The notes: generated by a model not told the origin, from the sequence alone. Shown: positions 19,812-32,368, counted from the stretch's first letter. The stretch is DNA of 64,000 nucleotides from an uncultured Methanomicrobiales archaeon (GCA_903832665.1 CAILCG010000019.1:96770-160769); one strand, 5' to 3'. A program made the numbers and translations.

Positions 19812-20765
19812 ATGCCGTATACCGTTACCCTGATATCCACTGAAGAGAACGAGCGCCTGATGGAGCTCTATCTCCCCAGAGTCCTCTACGAGATCAAATC
19901 GGAAATTTACGGATGCTGTATCAAGCTGTTATCGGACGATCATACGATAAAAGAGACCTGGCAGGAAAATTTTTACCCCATGTTACAAAATGTCCGCTCG
20001 CATGGGCGGCTTTTTGTCTTCAAGGATCCCGCGTATCAGCCGGATTCGGTGCTGTTCGATCCCCATTCCCGGTCTGCATACCTGATCAATTTCAATTATT
20101 ATGGCTGGATAAAATCCATCGCCCTCAGTCTTGCCGGGGATATTCTCGAAGATGAACACAACATCTATTCCGTGCATGGCACCTGCATGGACATTGATGG
20201 AAAAGGTCTCTGCCTTATCGGTACTTCCGGCGCAGGAAAAACTACCCAGACCTATGGACTCTTAAAGGATCCTCACTCCCGCATTGTATCGGATGACTGG
20301 TTCTTCTCAAGAGTATATGGGGCAGATATCCTTGCGTACGGTTCGGAAAAGAACTTTTACATCAGGAAGGATCTTGCAACGATCTGGAAGGAATATGACG
20401 GCCTGGTTCCCGAGGGTGATTTTGATGGGGAAGGAAGGGCAGTAGCGGATCTCCGGTGGGTGATCGGCAAGGGCAGGATCCTTCCCATGACGACATTAAA
20501 GATGATGATTATTCTCAAGCGTGATCCCGCGGATTCCAGCGAAGCCCGGTCACTCCTTCCCGAAGAAGCCCTGGAACTTTTTGAGAAAAATAATTATTTC
20601 AACCCGCATCTCCTGGTCAATAACCCATATAAAAAACATATCCGGAAACGATACATTACCAATCTCCTTGAACGGACTACGGTATATCTCGTGAATACCA
20701 CGAACACCGCCCCGGTTACCCAGAGACTGATACGATCCCTGGCAAATGTTCCCCAGGGTGCCTGA
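19812..20765 (+). CDS. HPr-kinase/PEPCK-like ATP-binding protein
   Basis: Walker A in MDIDGKGLCLIGTSGAGKTTQTYGLLKDPHSRIVSDDWFF, typical of HprK C-terminal-like kinases. Confidence 0.65.
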   Translation: MPYTVTLISTEENERLMELYLPRVLYEIKSEIYGCCIKLLSDDHTIKETWQENFYPMLQNVRSHGRLFVFKDPAYQPDSVLFDPHSRSAYLINFNYYGWIKSIALSLAGDILEDEHNIYSVHGTCMDIDGKGLCLIGTSGAGKTTQTYGLLKDPHSRIVSDDWFFSRVYGADILAYGSEKNFYIRKDLATIWKEYDGLVPEGDFDGEGRAVADLRWVIGKGRILPMTTLKMMIILKRDPADSSEARSLLPEEALELFEKNNYFNPHLLVNNPYKKHIRKRYITNLLERTTVYLVNTTNTAPVTQRLIRSLANVPQGA

Positions 20766-20952
20766 TTCAACAGTTTTTATTTTTTCCGGCATTGCTTTTC
20801 TCACACCCAACTTCCAGTAAGCCGCATAATGAAAGGGCGGCTTAATGTGGGCATTATTATTTAACCTTTCGTTTCACATTGCACACGTACTGGCAGTATG
20901 AGCGCGATCCTGATGTGTGGCAGCGCTGTGCTGGCCAACAACGGGGGAAATC

Positions 20953-23727
20953 ATGAGTACGAAATGGGTGTACGCCTTTGAAGAAGGCGATGGAAAAAAC
21001 AAGAAACTTCTGGGCGGCAAGGGAGCGAACCTGTGCGAGATGACCCAGATCGGCCTGAGGGTGCCGCCCGGTTTTGTGATCACGACCGAAGCGTGTCTCG
21101 CGGTAGTAAACGATTCTAAGAATGCACTCCCACCGGGAATGATGGAACAGGTTCATTCCCATCTGGCAGAAGTAGAACGCAAAAGCCATCGTGTCTTTGG
21201 CGGGCGGGATAATCCTCTCCTGATCTCGGTACGTTCCGGGTCGGCCATGTCCATGCCGGGTATGATGGATACCATCCTCAATCTCGGTCTCAATGCAGAG
21301 ACGCTCCAGGGACTTATTGTCCAGACCGGCAATGAACGGTTCTGTTACGATGCCTACCGGCGCTTCATCCAGCTCTTTGGTAAAGTAGCCCTGGGGGTTC
21401 CGGAAGCGGAGTTCGATGCGGAATTTGAGGCCATCAAGCAGAAAGCCGGCGCAACCCATGATGTGGATCTCTCATCCCATGACCTTGCGGAGATATCAGA
21501 GCGCTTTTTAGGAGTAGTCCGGCGCAGCACCGGCAAACCCTTCCCGGTCGATCCCCGCGAACAGCTGGAGATCGCCATTAGGGCCGTATTCAATTCATGG
21601 AGTGGCAGGCGTGCGGTTGATTATCGCAGGGAATTCAAGATTACGCCAGAAATGGCCAACGGTACCGCAGTAAATGTCATGCAGATGGTCTTTGGCAATA
21701 TGGGCAATGATTCTGCTACCGGCGTTGGATTCACCCGCGATCCGGGCACGGGCGAGAATGTCATGTTCGGCGAGTACCTGGTCAATGCCCAGGGTGAGGA
21801 TGTCGTAGCCGGTATCCGCACCCCCAAGCCGGTTGCAGCAATGGAAGATGAGATGCCCCGCCTGTATCGCGAACTGCTGGAGCTGCGCAACAAGCTTGAA
21901 GCCCATTACAAGGAGATCCAGGATTTTGAATTCACCATTGAAAAGGGTACCCTCTATTGTCTCCAGACAAGGAATGGCAAGATGAATGCCCATGCCCTTG
22001 TCCGGACCTCAGTCGAGATGGTCAAGGAAGGGCTCATCGATAAAAAACAGGCACTCCTGCGTATCCAGCCGGAGATGCTCGAACAGATGCTCTTCCCCCG
22101 GCTGGACCCGAAGGTAACAAAAAAGCCCATTGCCATGGGTCTGCTGGCCTCGCCGGGAGTGGCGATCGGTGTTGCGGTCTTTGATGCAGATCGTGCCGAA
22201 AAACTGGGCCGGACCGGCGAACGCGTGATCCTTGTCCGGGAAGAGACAAAACCTGAAGACATTCATGGGTTCTTTGCATCGCAGGGTATCCTGACGAGCC
22301 GGGGTGGCAAGACTTCCCATGCCGCGGTAGTGGCACGGGGCATGGGCAAACCCTGCGTATAGGGTGCCGAGGGGATCCATATTGATGTCCGCATGCGGCA
22401 TGCGAGAACGGGCGACCAGGAGTTTGGTGAAGGTGCATTGATTACGATAGACGGCACGACCGGGGCCGTCTATCTCGGGGAGGTTGCCATGATTGAGGCG
22501 GAGTTTTCCGAGGAGCTTGCGGTTCTGCTCCAGATGGCGGATGCGATGGCAAGACTCGGGGTCATGGCCAATGCAGATACACCACTTGATGCCCAACGGG
22601 CCCTGAAGTTCGGTGCCATGGGCATCGGCCTCTCCCGCACCGAGCGCATGTTCAATGGCACCGAGCGGCTGCCGATAATGATCGAGATGATAGTTGCCGA
22701 GACTGCGGAAGAGCGCCAGAGTGCGCTCGACAAACTGCTCCCTATCCAGCGCGAAGACTTCAAGGGGATCTTTACGATCATGTCCCCTCTTCCCGTAACT
22801 ATCCGGCTTCTGGATCCACCCATTCACGAGTTCCTCCCCACGGAGCATCTGCTTGTCGAGGACCTCGAACATCTCCATCACCTGCGCGAGATCCTCCGTG
22901 GCATGCAGGTGTTGTCAGATGCGGTGACGTTCATGAACCAGACCCGGGATAACCAGCCTCAGGTACAGAAGTTCACCGACCCAGTGCTGGTTGACGAAGC
23001 GATCCTGAAAAAGGAGGCAATCTTAAGGAAAGCCCGGGCCCTGCACGAGGTCAATCCCATGCTGGGCCATCGCGGTGTCCGTCTGGGTCTCACCTTCCCG
23101 GAAATTTACCGGATGCAGATCCGGGCGATTCTCGAAGCCGCAGCCGAGTGCCAGAAAGCGGGTGTGGAAGTGCATCCCGAGATCATGATTCCCCAGGTTT
23201 GCACGGCCCAGGAACTCAAGCGGGTGAAGGTATGGGTTGATGAGATTCACGCTACGGTCGAAAAGCTCTATCAGGTAAAACTCGATTTCCGGTTTGGCTC
23301 CATGCTTGAAGTGGTCCGGGCCTGTATGCGGGCAGATAATCTGGCCGAAGAGGCTGAGTTCTTCTCGTTTGGGACAAACGACCTGACCCAGGCCACCTTC
23401 TCTTTTTCCCGCGAGGATGCGGAGAATAAATTCCTCCCCATGTACAACCAGAGCGGAATATTGCAGGACAATCCATTCGAAGTACTGGATGTCAAAGGGG
23501 TCGGACGTCTCATGGAATCCGCGGTCAAATGGGGACGGCATATCCGCACGGATATGAAAGTGGGTATCTGCGGTGAGCATGGCGGACATCCTGCATCCAT
23601 CCGGTTCTGCCATTCGATCAACCTGACGTATGTCTCCTGCTCCGGCCCCCGTATCCCGATTGCACGGCTGGCAGCTGCCCAGGCTGCGATACTTGAAGGT
23701 CAACGGGTCGCTGACAAGGCTGCGTGA
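20953..23727 (+). pseudogene. ppdK: pyruvate, phosphate dikinase copy 1, interrupted by in-frame TAG at 22360-22362
   Basis: ORFs 20917-22362 and 22393-23727 are in the same frame; colinear with the copy at 24033-26807 (GKPCV*GAEGIHIDVRM vs GKPCVSGAEGIHVDVRM). Confidence 0.9.
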
Positions 23728-24032
23728 AAGGCCGCCAAAAAATATTTTCCCGTACTCATTTGGGTGAAGAACCCACGAGAAATACAGAACCTTTTTTTTG
23801 TCCCGGGACTAATTTTTCACTGGATATAAAAAAAATGTGCCGGGCGCTTTTTAAGCGTTCTCCGGATATTCAGGCATAATTGCGCTTACCGCGTTCACGG
23901 GCAGAAGAGATCAACGACACCGTCATTGCTTTTTTCACACAGCCCCGTTTTCACGCGAGCTAAAACAAACGTCAACGCACCGGTGCTATCGGAAAAATCC
24001 GGCAGCATGGTGAGGATTCAGGGGAGGTAATC

Positions 24033-26807
24033 ATGAACAGGAAATGGGTATATGCATTCACCGAAGGCGACGGCAAGAACAAGAAATTGCTGGGCGGCAA
24101 GGGCGCAAACCTCTGCGAGATGACACAGATCGGGCTCAAGGTGCCGCCCGGTTTTGTGATCACTACGGAAGCCTGTCTTGTCAGTCTGGAAAGTCCGAAG
24201 AAAGAACTTCCCCCGGGTATGATGGACCAGGTCCATGCCCAGCTCTCCGAGGTGGAACGCAAAAGCAACCATGTGTTTGGCGGGCGTGATAACCCCCTCT
24301 TAATCTCGGTCCGCTCCGGGGCTGCCATGTCCATGCCGGGCATGATGGATACCATCCTCAATCTTGGTCTCAACACCGAGACTCTCCAGGGCTTGATCGC
24401 CCAGACCGGGAATGAGCGTTTCTGTTACGATGCCTACCGGCGTTTCATCCAGCTCTTTGGTAAGGTTGCACTGGGAGTTCCTGAGTCGGAGTTCGATGCG
24501 GAGTTTGAGGCAATCAAACAGAAAGCCGGCGCCAAACACGATGTCGATCTCTCTTCCCATGACCTTGCCGATATTTCCGAGCGGTTCTTGAAAGTCGTTC
24601 ACCGGAATACCGGTAAACCATTCCCGGTCGACCCCTATGAACAACTGGAGATCGCGATCCGTGCGGTATTCAATTCCTGGGGAGGCAAACGTGCGGTGGA
24701 CTATCGCAGGGAATTTAAAATTACTCCCGATATGGCGAATGGTACCGCAGTGACCGTGATGCAGATGGTCTTTGGCAACATGGGCAATGACTCCGCCACC
24801 GGTGTTGGTTTTACCCGTGATCCAGGTACTGGCGAGAACGTCATGTTCGGCGAATACCTGGTAAATGCCCAGGGAGAGGATGTCGTGGCCGGTATCCGCA
24901 CACCAAAGACTCTTTCTGCCATGGCCGAGGAGATGCCGGGACTCTACCGGGAATTGCAGGTGCTGCACAAAATACTGGAAGCACATTACAAGGAAGTCCA
25001 GGACTTTGAATTTACCATAGAAAAAGGAATTCTTTACCTTTTGCAGACCCGGAATGGCAAGATGAACGCATCAGCCCTGGTGCGGACCTCTGTCGAGATG
25101 GTAAAGGAGGGACTCATCGACAAACCCCGTGCCCTTCTGCGCATCCAGCCTGAGATGCTCGACCAGATGCTCTTTCCCCGTCTTGACCCGCGTGTCACGG
25201 AAAAGCCGATAGCGATGGGACTGCCCGCCTCTCCCGGTGTTGCCGTTGGTATTGCGGTTTTCGATGCCGACCGTGCCGAAAAGCTGGGCCGGACCGGCGA
25301 GCGGGTAATCCTTGTCCGGGAAGAGACAAAACCTGAGGATATTCATGGGTTCTTTGCATCGCAGGGTATCCTGACCAGCCGGGGCGGCAAGACTTCCCAT
25401 GCCGCTGTTGTGGCAAGGGGCATGGGCAAGCCCTGTGTCTCCGGGGCAGAGGGTATTCACGTGGATGTCCGCATGCGCCAGGCCCGGGCCGGCGACCAGG
25501 AATTTGGTGAGGGTGCATTGATCACCATTGACGGGACTACCGGTGCCGTCTATCTTGGTGAGGTAGCAATGATCGAGGCAGAGTTCTCACCGGAGCTCAA
25601 CATTCTCCTGTCCTGGGCGGATGAGATGGCCCGGCTTGGCGTCATGGCCAATGCTGACACTCCTGATGATGCGGCGAGAGCGGTAAAGTTTGGAGCGGTC
25701 GGTATCGGCCTGTGCCGCACCGAGCGCATGTTCAATGGAACCGAGCGCCTGCCGATCATGGTGGAGATGATTGTGGCTGAGACAAAAGCCGATCGCCAGT
25801 CCGCGCTGGACAAGCTCCTGCCGATACAGCGCGAGGATTTCAATGGCATCTTCAAGGTCATGACTCCCCGCCCGGTGACCATCCGCCTGTTGGACCCTCC
25901 CATCCACGAATTCCTGCCCACCGAAAATCTGCTCGTTGATGATATCGAGCACCTACGGAACCTGCGAAAAATCCTGCAGGGCATGCAGGTACTGTCAGAT
26001 GCGGTAACTTTCATGAACCATACCCGGGAAACAAAACCCCAGGTGCAGAAATTCACTGATCCGGTCCTGGTGGACGAAGCGATCGTGAAAAAGGAAGCGA
26101 TCTTACGCAAAGTCCGTGCCCTGCACGAAGTCAACCCCATGCTCGGTCACCGGGGTGTCCGCCTCGGTCTTACGTTCCCGGAGATCTACACCATGCAGAT
26201 CCGGGCCATCCTGGAAGCAACAGCAGAATGCCAGAAAGCGGGCATTGAAGTTCACCCGGAGATCATGGTGCCCCAGGTATGTACTGCCGAGGAATTAAAA
26301 CGGGTAAAGGTATGGGTTGACGAGATCAGAAAAGACGTAGAATCTGCATATCAGGTCAAACTGGATTTCAAGTTCGGCTCCATGCTCGAAGTGGTCCGTG
26401 CCTGCATGCGGGCGGATAATCTTGCAGAAGAGGCAGAGTTCTTCTCGTTTGGTACAAATGACCTGACCCAGGCCACGTTCTCCTTCTCCCGTGAGGATGC
26501 AGAGAACAAGTTCCTGCCTATGTATAACCAGAGCGGTATCCTGCAGGACAACCCGTTTGAGGTACTGGATGTCAAGGGTGTGGGACGTCTCATGGAACAG
26601 GCAGTCAAGTGGGGACGGCACACCCGTCCGGATATGAAAGTTGGGATCTGCGGCGAGCATGGGGGTCACCCGGCATCAATTATGTTCTGTCACAAGATTG
26701 GCCTGACATATGTATCCTGCTCAGGTCCCCGTATCCCCATCGCCCGTTTAGCGGCATCCCAGGCAGCGATCCTGCAGGGTGAAAAGATGGTAGACAAGGC
26801 AGCCTGA
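24033..26807 (+). CDS. ppdK: pyruvate, phosphate dikinase copy 2 (intact)
   Basis: GGKGANLCEMTQIGLKVPPGFVITTEAC; LTSRGGKTSHAAVVARGMGKPCVSG; GTNDLTQATFSFSREDAE. Confidence 0.95.
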   Translation: MNRKWVYAFTEGDGKNKKLLGGKGANLCEMTQIGLKVPPGFVITTEACLVSLESPKKELPPGMMDQVHAQLSEVERKSNHVFGGRDNPLLISVRSGAAMSMPGMMDTILNLGLNTETLQGLIAQTGNERFCYDAYRRFIQLFGKVALGVPESEFDAEFEAIKQKAGAKHDVDLSSHDLADISERFLKVVHRNTGKPFPVDPYEQLEIAIRAVFNSWGGKRAVDYRREFKITPDMANGTAVTVMQMVFGNMGNDSATGVGFTRDPGTGENVMFGEYLVNAQGEDVVAGIRTPKTLSAMAEEMPGLYRELQVLHKILEAHYKEVQDFEFTIEKGILYLLQTRNGKMNASALVRTSVEMVKEGLIDKPRALLRIQPEMLDQMLFPRLDPRVTEKPIAMGLPASPGVAVGIAVFDADRAEKLGRTGERVILVREETKPEDIHGFFASQGILTSRGGKTSHAAVVARGMGKPCVSGAEGIHVDVRMRQARAGDQEFGEGALITIDGTTGAVYLGEVAMIEAEFSPELNILLSWADEMARLGVMANADTPDDAARAVKFGAVGIGLCRTERMFNGTERLPIMVEMIVAETKADRQSALDKLLPIQREDFNGIFKVMTPRPVTIRLLDPPIHEFLPTENLLVDDIEHLRNLRKILQGMQVLSDAVTFMNHTRETKPQVQKFTDPVLVDEAIVKKEAILRKVRALHEVNPMLGHRGVRLGLTFPEIYTMQIRAILEATAECQKAGIEVHPEIMVPQVCTAEELKRVKVWVDEIRKDVESAYQVKLDFKFGSMLEVVRACMRADNLAEEAEFFSFGTNDLTQATFSFSREDAENKFLPMYNQSGILQDNPFEVLDVKGVGRLMEQAVKWGRHTRPDMKVGICGEHGGHPASIMFCHKIGLTYVSCSGPRIPIARLAASQAAILQGEKMVDKAA

Positions 26808-26933
26808 CGGTTGCAATAATTTCCCCCCCCTTTTTTCCACTATAGTACCGGGAATGCTCCATTGGTGAATTGTTTCTGTTAGAAAAACACTAAAAAACAA
26901 TTCGATAAAAAAGATAGCTTTCCATCTGGATTC

Positions 26934-29113
26934 TTACAGGAAATCAGTTTTCATGTATTTTGCTGCGGACGTAAGCGCCGGATCATACCCCCGCCTGACA
27001 TACTCTTTCAGCATTCTTTTTGCGGAGAACTGGGGGGCCGTACTGCGGATCTTCTCTTTCATCTTTTTCACCCACATATGGGGAATAGCGTCATCGGAAA
27101 GAGTATAGTACATCGGAATTACCTCCCGTTCAAGGAGGTCATAAAGCTGTTCGGCATCACCGCGATCCTGGTTCTGTCCGGGCGGGCTGTCTCCAAAAGC
27201 CCACCCGTTCTTGCCATTATACCCCTCAATCCACCATCCGTCGAGAACACTCATGTGCAGGACGCCGTTTAAGGAGGCTTTTATCCCGCTGGTCCCGCAG
27301 GCCTCCATGGGAGGGACCGGGTTGTTAAGCCAGACGTCGACCCCATGAACCAGGTATTGTGCCATCTGTTCCCCGTAATCCTCGCAAAGGCAATCCTTCC
27401 CCCGAATTCCTGCTGGTGGGCATACCGGTATATCTTCTGGATGATCCGTTTTCCATCATCATCTGCCGGATGAGCTTTGCCGGCAAAGATGATCTGTACC
27501 GGCATCCACCGGTTGTTGACAATTCTTTTGAGCCGTTCGAGATCCTGGAAGATGAGATCGGCACGTTTGTAGGTAGAAAACCTGCGGGCAAAGCCGATCG
27601 TAAGGGCATAGGGATCCAGGAGAGCTCCACCCGTAATCACATTGATGGGATCCGTTCCTTCCCCGCTCCATTTGCGGCGCTTGAACTCCCGAATACGATT
27701 CACCAGTTTCCGTTTGAGAATTGTATGAATTATCCATAATTCTTCATCGGGAATCTCGCTGATCATCTCCCAGATGAGCGGACTGTCATGGTTGGTCATC
27801 CAGTCCGGGCACGATGGGGAGAAATATTTGTTCATCAGGAGTGACATTTTGGGATCGAGCCATGTAGGCACATGCACCCCGTTGGTGATGTGGTGGATAG
27901 GAATATCCTCCTTTATAAGTTCCGGCCAGAGTGGCTGCCACATCTCCCGGGCAACCTCCCCGTGTTTTTTACTCACCCCGTTCTTGAACGCACACATCTT
28001 CAGGGCAAAGGCGGTCATATTGAACAATTCCCCATGATCCTTCGATGAATGGCCCAGTTCCAGGAATGTCTGGCGGTCGATTCCAAGGAGGGGGTAATAG
28101 TGCGAGAAGTATTTGTCCATCAGGGCATAGGGAAACGCATCGTGACCTGCAGGTACCGGCGTATGGGTGGTAAAGATGCTTGTTTCGCGGACCAGTTTTG
28201 AGGCTTTTTCGAAACTCATCTTATCGGATACCTGTTCGCGGATGCGTTCAAGGAGCGCAAATGCCGGATGCCCCTCGTTCAGGTGAATGATTGAAGGGCG
28301 TATTCCCAGGATATCCAGCACATAACTCCCGCCGATGCCCAGTACAATCTCCTGCCGGAGTCTCAGTTCGTTGTCACCGGTGTAGAGACGGTACGTGATC
28401 ATCCGGTTTACCGGATCATTCTCTTTGATATCTGTATCGAGCAGGTACAGGGGAATGGTTCCCACATCAACTTTCCAAACTGCCACATAGATCGGGGGAT
28501 CGATAAAAGGCACCCGTGCCACCAGCTGGGTATCGTGGTTATACATGACGCGTTTGATGGGGGCTGCATCCCGGTTCAGGAGTTCATTGATGTCAGCCTC
28601 CCACCCATCGGCGCCGATATGCTGGTGGAGGTATCCCTCGGAATACATGAAACCCACGGCCACCAGGGGCAGGCCGAGATCGCTGGACTCTTTCAAGTGA
28701 TCCCCGGCAAGAAAACCCAGTCCCCCTGCGTAAAATGGGAGGGAGTGCTGGAGACCATATTCTGCGGAAAAATAGGCAACGGAAATGTCACGATTCTGGG
28801 GGAAATGTTCGGTAAACCAGCTGTTTTTCCGGTTCATCTCCTGCTGGAACCGGGCCATCACGAGATCGTAATGACGTAAATACAAGGGGTTTTTTGAAGC
28901 GGTGATCAGGGTTTCTTCGGGAAGTTCCCGCAACATTTTTACCGGGTTATGAATGCTCTCCACCCATGCCTGAGGGTTCAGATTTTTAAAAACCATCTTG
29001 ACAGTAGGGTTCCAGCTCCACCAGAGATTATAGGCAAGATCGACAAGCCCTGAAATCCGTTCCGGTACCTGGGGAAAATCCTTATTGGTAATATCAGCCA
29101 CAACGACCCTCAA
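26934..29113 (-). pseudogene. glgP: alpha-glucan/glycogen phosphorylase, frameshifted near 27383-27386
   Basis: ORF 27281-29113 (N-terminal and most of catalytic region) and ORF 26934-27365 (MAQYLVHGVDVWLNNPVPPMEACGTSGIKASLNGVLHMSVLDGWW); a one-base insertion restores a continuous AEDYGEQMAQYLV reading. Confidence 0.88.
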
Positions 29114-29367
29114 TGAATGTGTAGTGGTTTCATCTCTTTAAAAAACTATGGTAATATTTTTTCCGGGCCTTAAGACAAGACCGCAAGTATCCTGTTTTTC
29201 TCATCATAACCGTCTACACATCAAAAAAACCCTGATTAATAATCATCAAAAATATCTGTGCCTTCTTCTCATTTCCGGATATTTTTCTTAACCGCAATTG
29301 TCAATATTTTTTTTTGGGAACCCTTAAAATCTCTCAACCCCCAAAAGAGGGTTTAAGGAATCTTTGT

Positions 29368-30618
29368 ATGGATGAAAGAGCATGGCAAAAAATCTATGAT
29401 TCGATTGGGTCCGTACCTAAAAACCCGGTAATTGTCGGGTTCAATGTGAATCTAGACCGTATCATCACGGTAACTCCGGAATTACTAAATTCCGAGCTTT
29501 TGAATCAACCATCGCTTCTAGAACTCCGTACCCGGCTCCTGCATTCCATGCGTACCTGCACTGCCGAAGAGTGGTTTGTGTCTGATCCCAAGCTGTATCA
29601 GCAGTTTTGCCACGCATTTGTCCAGACGGGGATGCTCGTTATAGGTGGTCAGGCGGGTATATCGGCAGTTTACCTGGCATCGACCGGTATTTCAGATGTC
29701 CTGTGCCTCACCCATTCCCCCGGTTCCGGGACGAGACGTCTTCTCGATCGTGCGGGTGTCCGGGTGCAGGATCTCAGTGAACTTGAGAAAAATCCCTCAT
29801 ACATGATCCACCTGATCTTTGAGTATCCTCCTGGTCTGGTGCCATTGGCAGAGGGTGCAACCCCGAGGAACAATCGATTTATTGTTTCTCCGGTCCATCT
29901 CCCGGAATCGGTACTGATACCGGATGAGAAGGTGGGTCCGGTCCTCGCGGCAACCTACCCTTACGCCAGGGCATTTCTTTCCGGGTACCAGTACCTTCAC
30001 ACGGAATCTGATTTTGCCCGTGCGGGAGATCAAATCCTCCAGATGAAAAAAAATAATGGCCGTATGCGGATTCACGTTGAATGCGTGTCCGTTACTGATC
30101 CCGAAGTTATCAGCGGTTTTATCTGCCATATTCTGCCGGCAGCAGACAGCGTGGGACTCAATGAACATGAACTCCAGTTACTCCTTAAAAATATGAATCG
30201 GGAGAACCCGAACCCCGGCACTTTTGAGGAACTGTCTCCGGTCAGGCAGGTAAATGGGGCACTCGGAATCTGCACTACCTGCGGACTGAAACGCCTTCAC
30301 CTTCACACGTTTGGTTATTACATACAGGTTACCCGGACGGATTGCGCATGTCCTGAAGCATCAATCAATGCCTTGCTCTTTGCATCATTGAATGTTGCTG
30401 AATCAGCACAGGGTACCCGGAGGGAAATATCTTCCCGGGGGATCTCTGCTTACGATGAGGTAAATTCGGCATTGGGTCCACATATTTCCCCGGGGATCTT
30501 CCGGTCAGGTAACTTTACAATTTTCCTGATTCCAACCATTATTGCAGAAAACATCTCGAAATCTTCCGGTCTTGGGGATGTCCTCTCATCCAGTGCTTTT
30601 GTTGCAGATCGTTTCTGA
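29368..30618 (+). CDS. ADP-dependent phosphofructokinase/glucokinase family protein
   Basis: VGFNVNLDRI; VIGGQAGISAVYLAS; C-terminal GLGDVLSSSAFV. Confidence 0.8.
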   Translation: MDERAWQKIYDSIGSVPKNPVIVGFNVNLDRIITVTPELLNSELLNQPSLLELRTRLLHSMRTCTAEEWFVSDPKLYQQFCHAFVQTGMLVIGGQAGISAVYLASTGISDVLCLTHSPGSGTRRLLDRAGVRVQDLSELEKNPSYMIHLIFEYPPGLVPLAEGATPRNNRFIVSPVHLPESVLIPDEKVGPVLAATYPYARAFLSGYQYLHTESDFARAGDQILQMKKNNGRMRIHVECVSVTDPEVISGFICHILPAADSVGLNEHELQLLLKNMNRENPNPGTFEELSPVRQVNGALGICTTCGLKRLHLHTFGYYIQVTRTDCACPEASINALLFASLNVAESAQGTRREISSRGISAYDEVNSALGPHISPGIFRSGNFTIFLIPTIIAENISKSSGLGDVLSSSAFVADRF

Positions 30619-30914
30619 AAATTCTGTAATTATGCGGATTCGACAGGTCCACTGCGAGAATTTTCAACTCCTCTGAGAATTTTTTGCGCCTCACATTTTA
30701 CTCGTTTTTTCATTTTATGGAATTTGTAAGAATGTTTATATATTACTGTTCGATTATGATGTAACACATAGAAAAAGGTCAGTCTCCGTTTCCGCAGCGA
30801 TATGTTTCCTGCATATATGTGGTTTTTTTCATAAAGCCCGAAAAACAGGTCCTTTGGATAATTACAGTAATTACCTGGTGGATTGAGCTTTTTCGAAAGT
30901 AGGATCAGTTTGTC

Positions 30915-32368
30915 ATGCCACCCGTATGTATTGGATTCGAAGTTCACCAGCCATACCGGCTGAACAGGCAGTTTGAACCCTTTCCAAAGATGAAAAAGAA
31001 AGATCTTTTTGATCACTATTTTGACAGCCTGAATAAGGAAATTCTCGTGAGGGTAGCTGAAAAGTGCTACGACCCTGCCACAGAGATCATTCTCGAAAAG
31101 CTTGACAATGGTTTTTTATGCTCGTTTTCCCTGTCGGGAATTCTGATCGAACAACTGGAAAAATGGAGCAGGGATACCCTCTCACTCTTTGAACAGGTGG
31201 CCAGGCATAAGAACAGCGAGATGATCGGGCAGACCTACTACCATAGTATTGCCAGTTGTTTCCATGATAAAACTGAATTTAAAGAACAGGTCCGGCTCCA
31301 TTCTGACCTGATGTACGACCAGTTCAAAGTCAGGCCGACAGTTCTTGAAAACACTGAATTTACCTTCAACAACGATATAGCTGCGTCGGCAAACGAGATG
31401 GATTTCTCCGGTATTTTTACCGAAGGAGTAGATCGCGTCCTGGGGTGGCGCAGCCCAAACCATATCTATTCCTGCCAGGGGATTCCGGTAATTCTCCGTA
31501 ATACCAAATTATCCGATGACATTGCTTTCCGGTTCGGCAACACTTCCTGGGATATGTATCCCCTGACCGCAGACACCTATGCCCAATGGGTTGCCTCATC
31601 GGAAGGAGATGTGGTCAATATCTTCCTGGATTACGAAACATTCGGCGAGCATTTCTGGAAAGAGACCGGGATCTTTGAATTCCTGAAATCCCTCCCGGAT
31701 GAACTGGCGGCGCAGGGTGTTGAATTAATCCTTCCATCGGACAGTGTATCCCGTTTTTCTCCCGTGGGAGAAATAACTGTCACCGAGACAATCTCATGGG
31801 CAGATCTTGAGAAAGATACCTCGGCGTGGATGGGTAACGATCGACAGCGGGCGGCATTTCATGCAGTTCAGCTGGCACGGCCCTATGCGATTGACAAACC
31901 GATCTGGAGATATCTCCAGACAAGTGACCATTTCTACTATATGGCTTCCAAGTACGGAACTTGCGGTGAAGTCCATGCCTACTTCAGTCATCACGAGGCC
32001 GATGATGCCTTCAAGACCTACATGAGGGTACTGGCAGAATACGAGTCACGCAATATTCGCGTTATAAAAAACCGGAAATCGGCAAAAACATTACGGACCC
32101 TGGCACGGAGCAGGCGTTTCATTTTGCCGGACCTTCCGGATTTATCGGACATACGGCCTATAACCTTGACCAGTTTGAAGAATTGCTCTATATTGTGCCC
32201 AAGGATTCGATTCTGTTCCACCAGGAAAGGGGCGATTTTTCCTGCTGGATCGCGAATATTCTTGAAGATCCGCGCCTTGCAGAGAATGTTGCAGCGCTTA
32301 TGGAACGACGTGACCTTATCCAGGTGATAAAAGAGCGGAGGGAGCTGTTGTGGAGTCACTTAAAATAG
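30915..32368 (+). pseudogene. glycoside hydrolase family 57 (alpha-amylase-like), frameshifted near A-run 32066-32071
   Basis: VCIGFEVHQPYRLN, NTEFTFNNDIA, IFLDYETFGEHF; the C-terminus continues in another frame as KPEIGKNITDPGTEQAFHFAGPSGFIGHTAYNLDQFEELLYIVPKDSILFHQERGDFSCWI. Confidence 0.85.
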
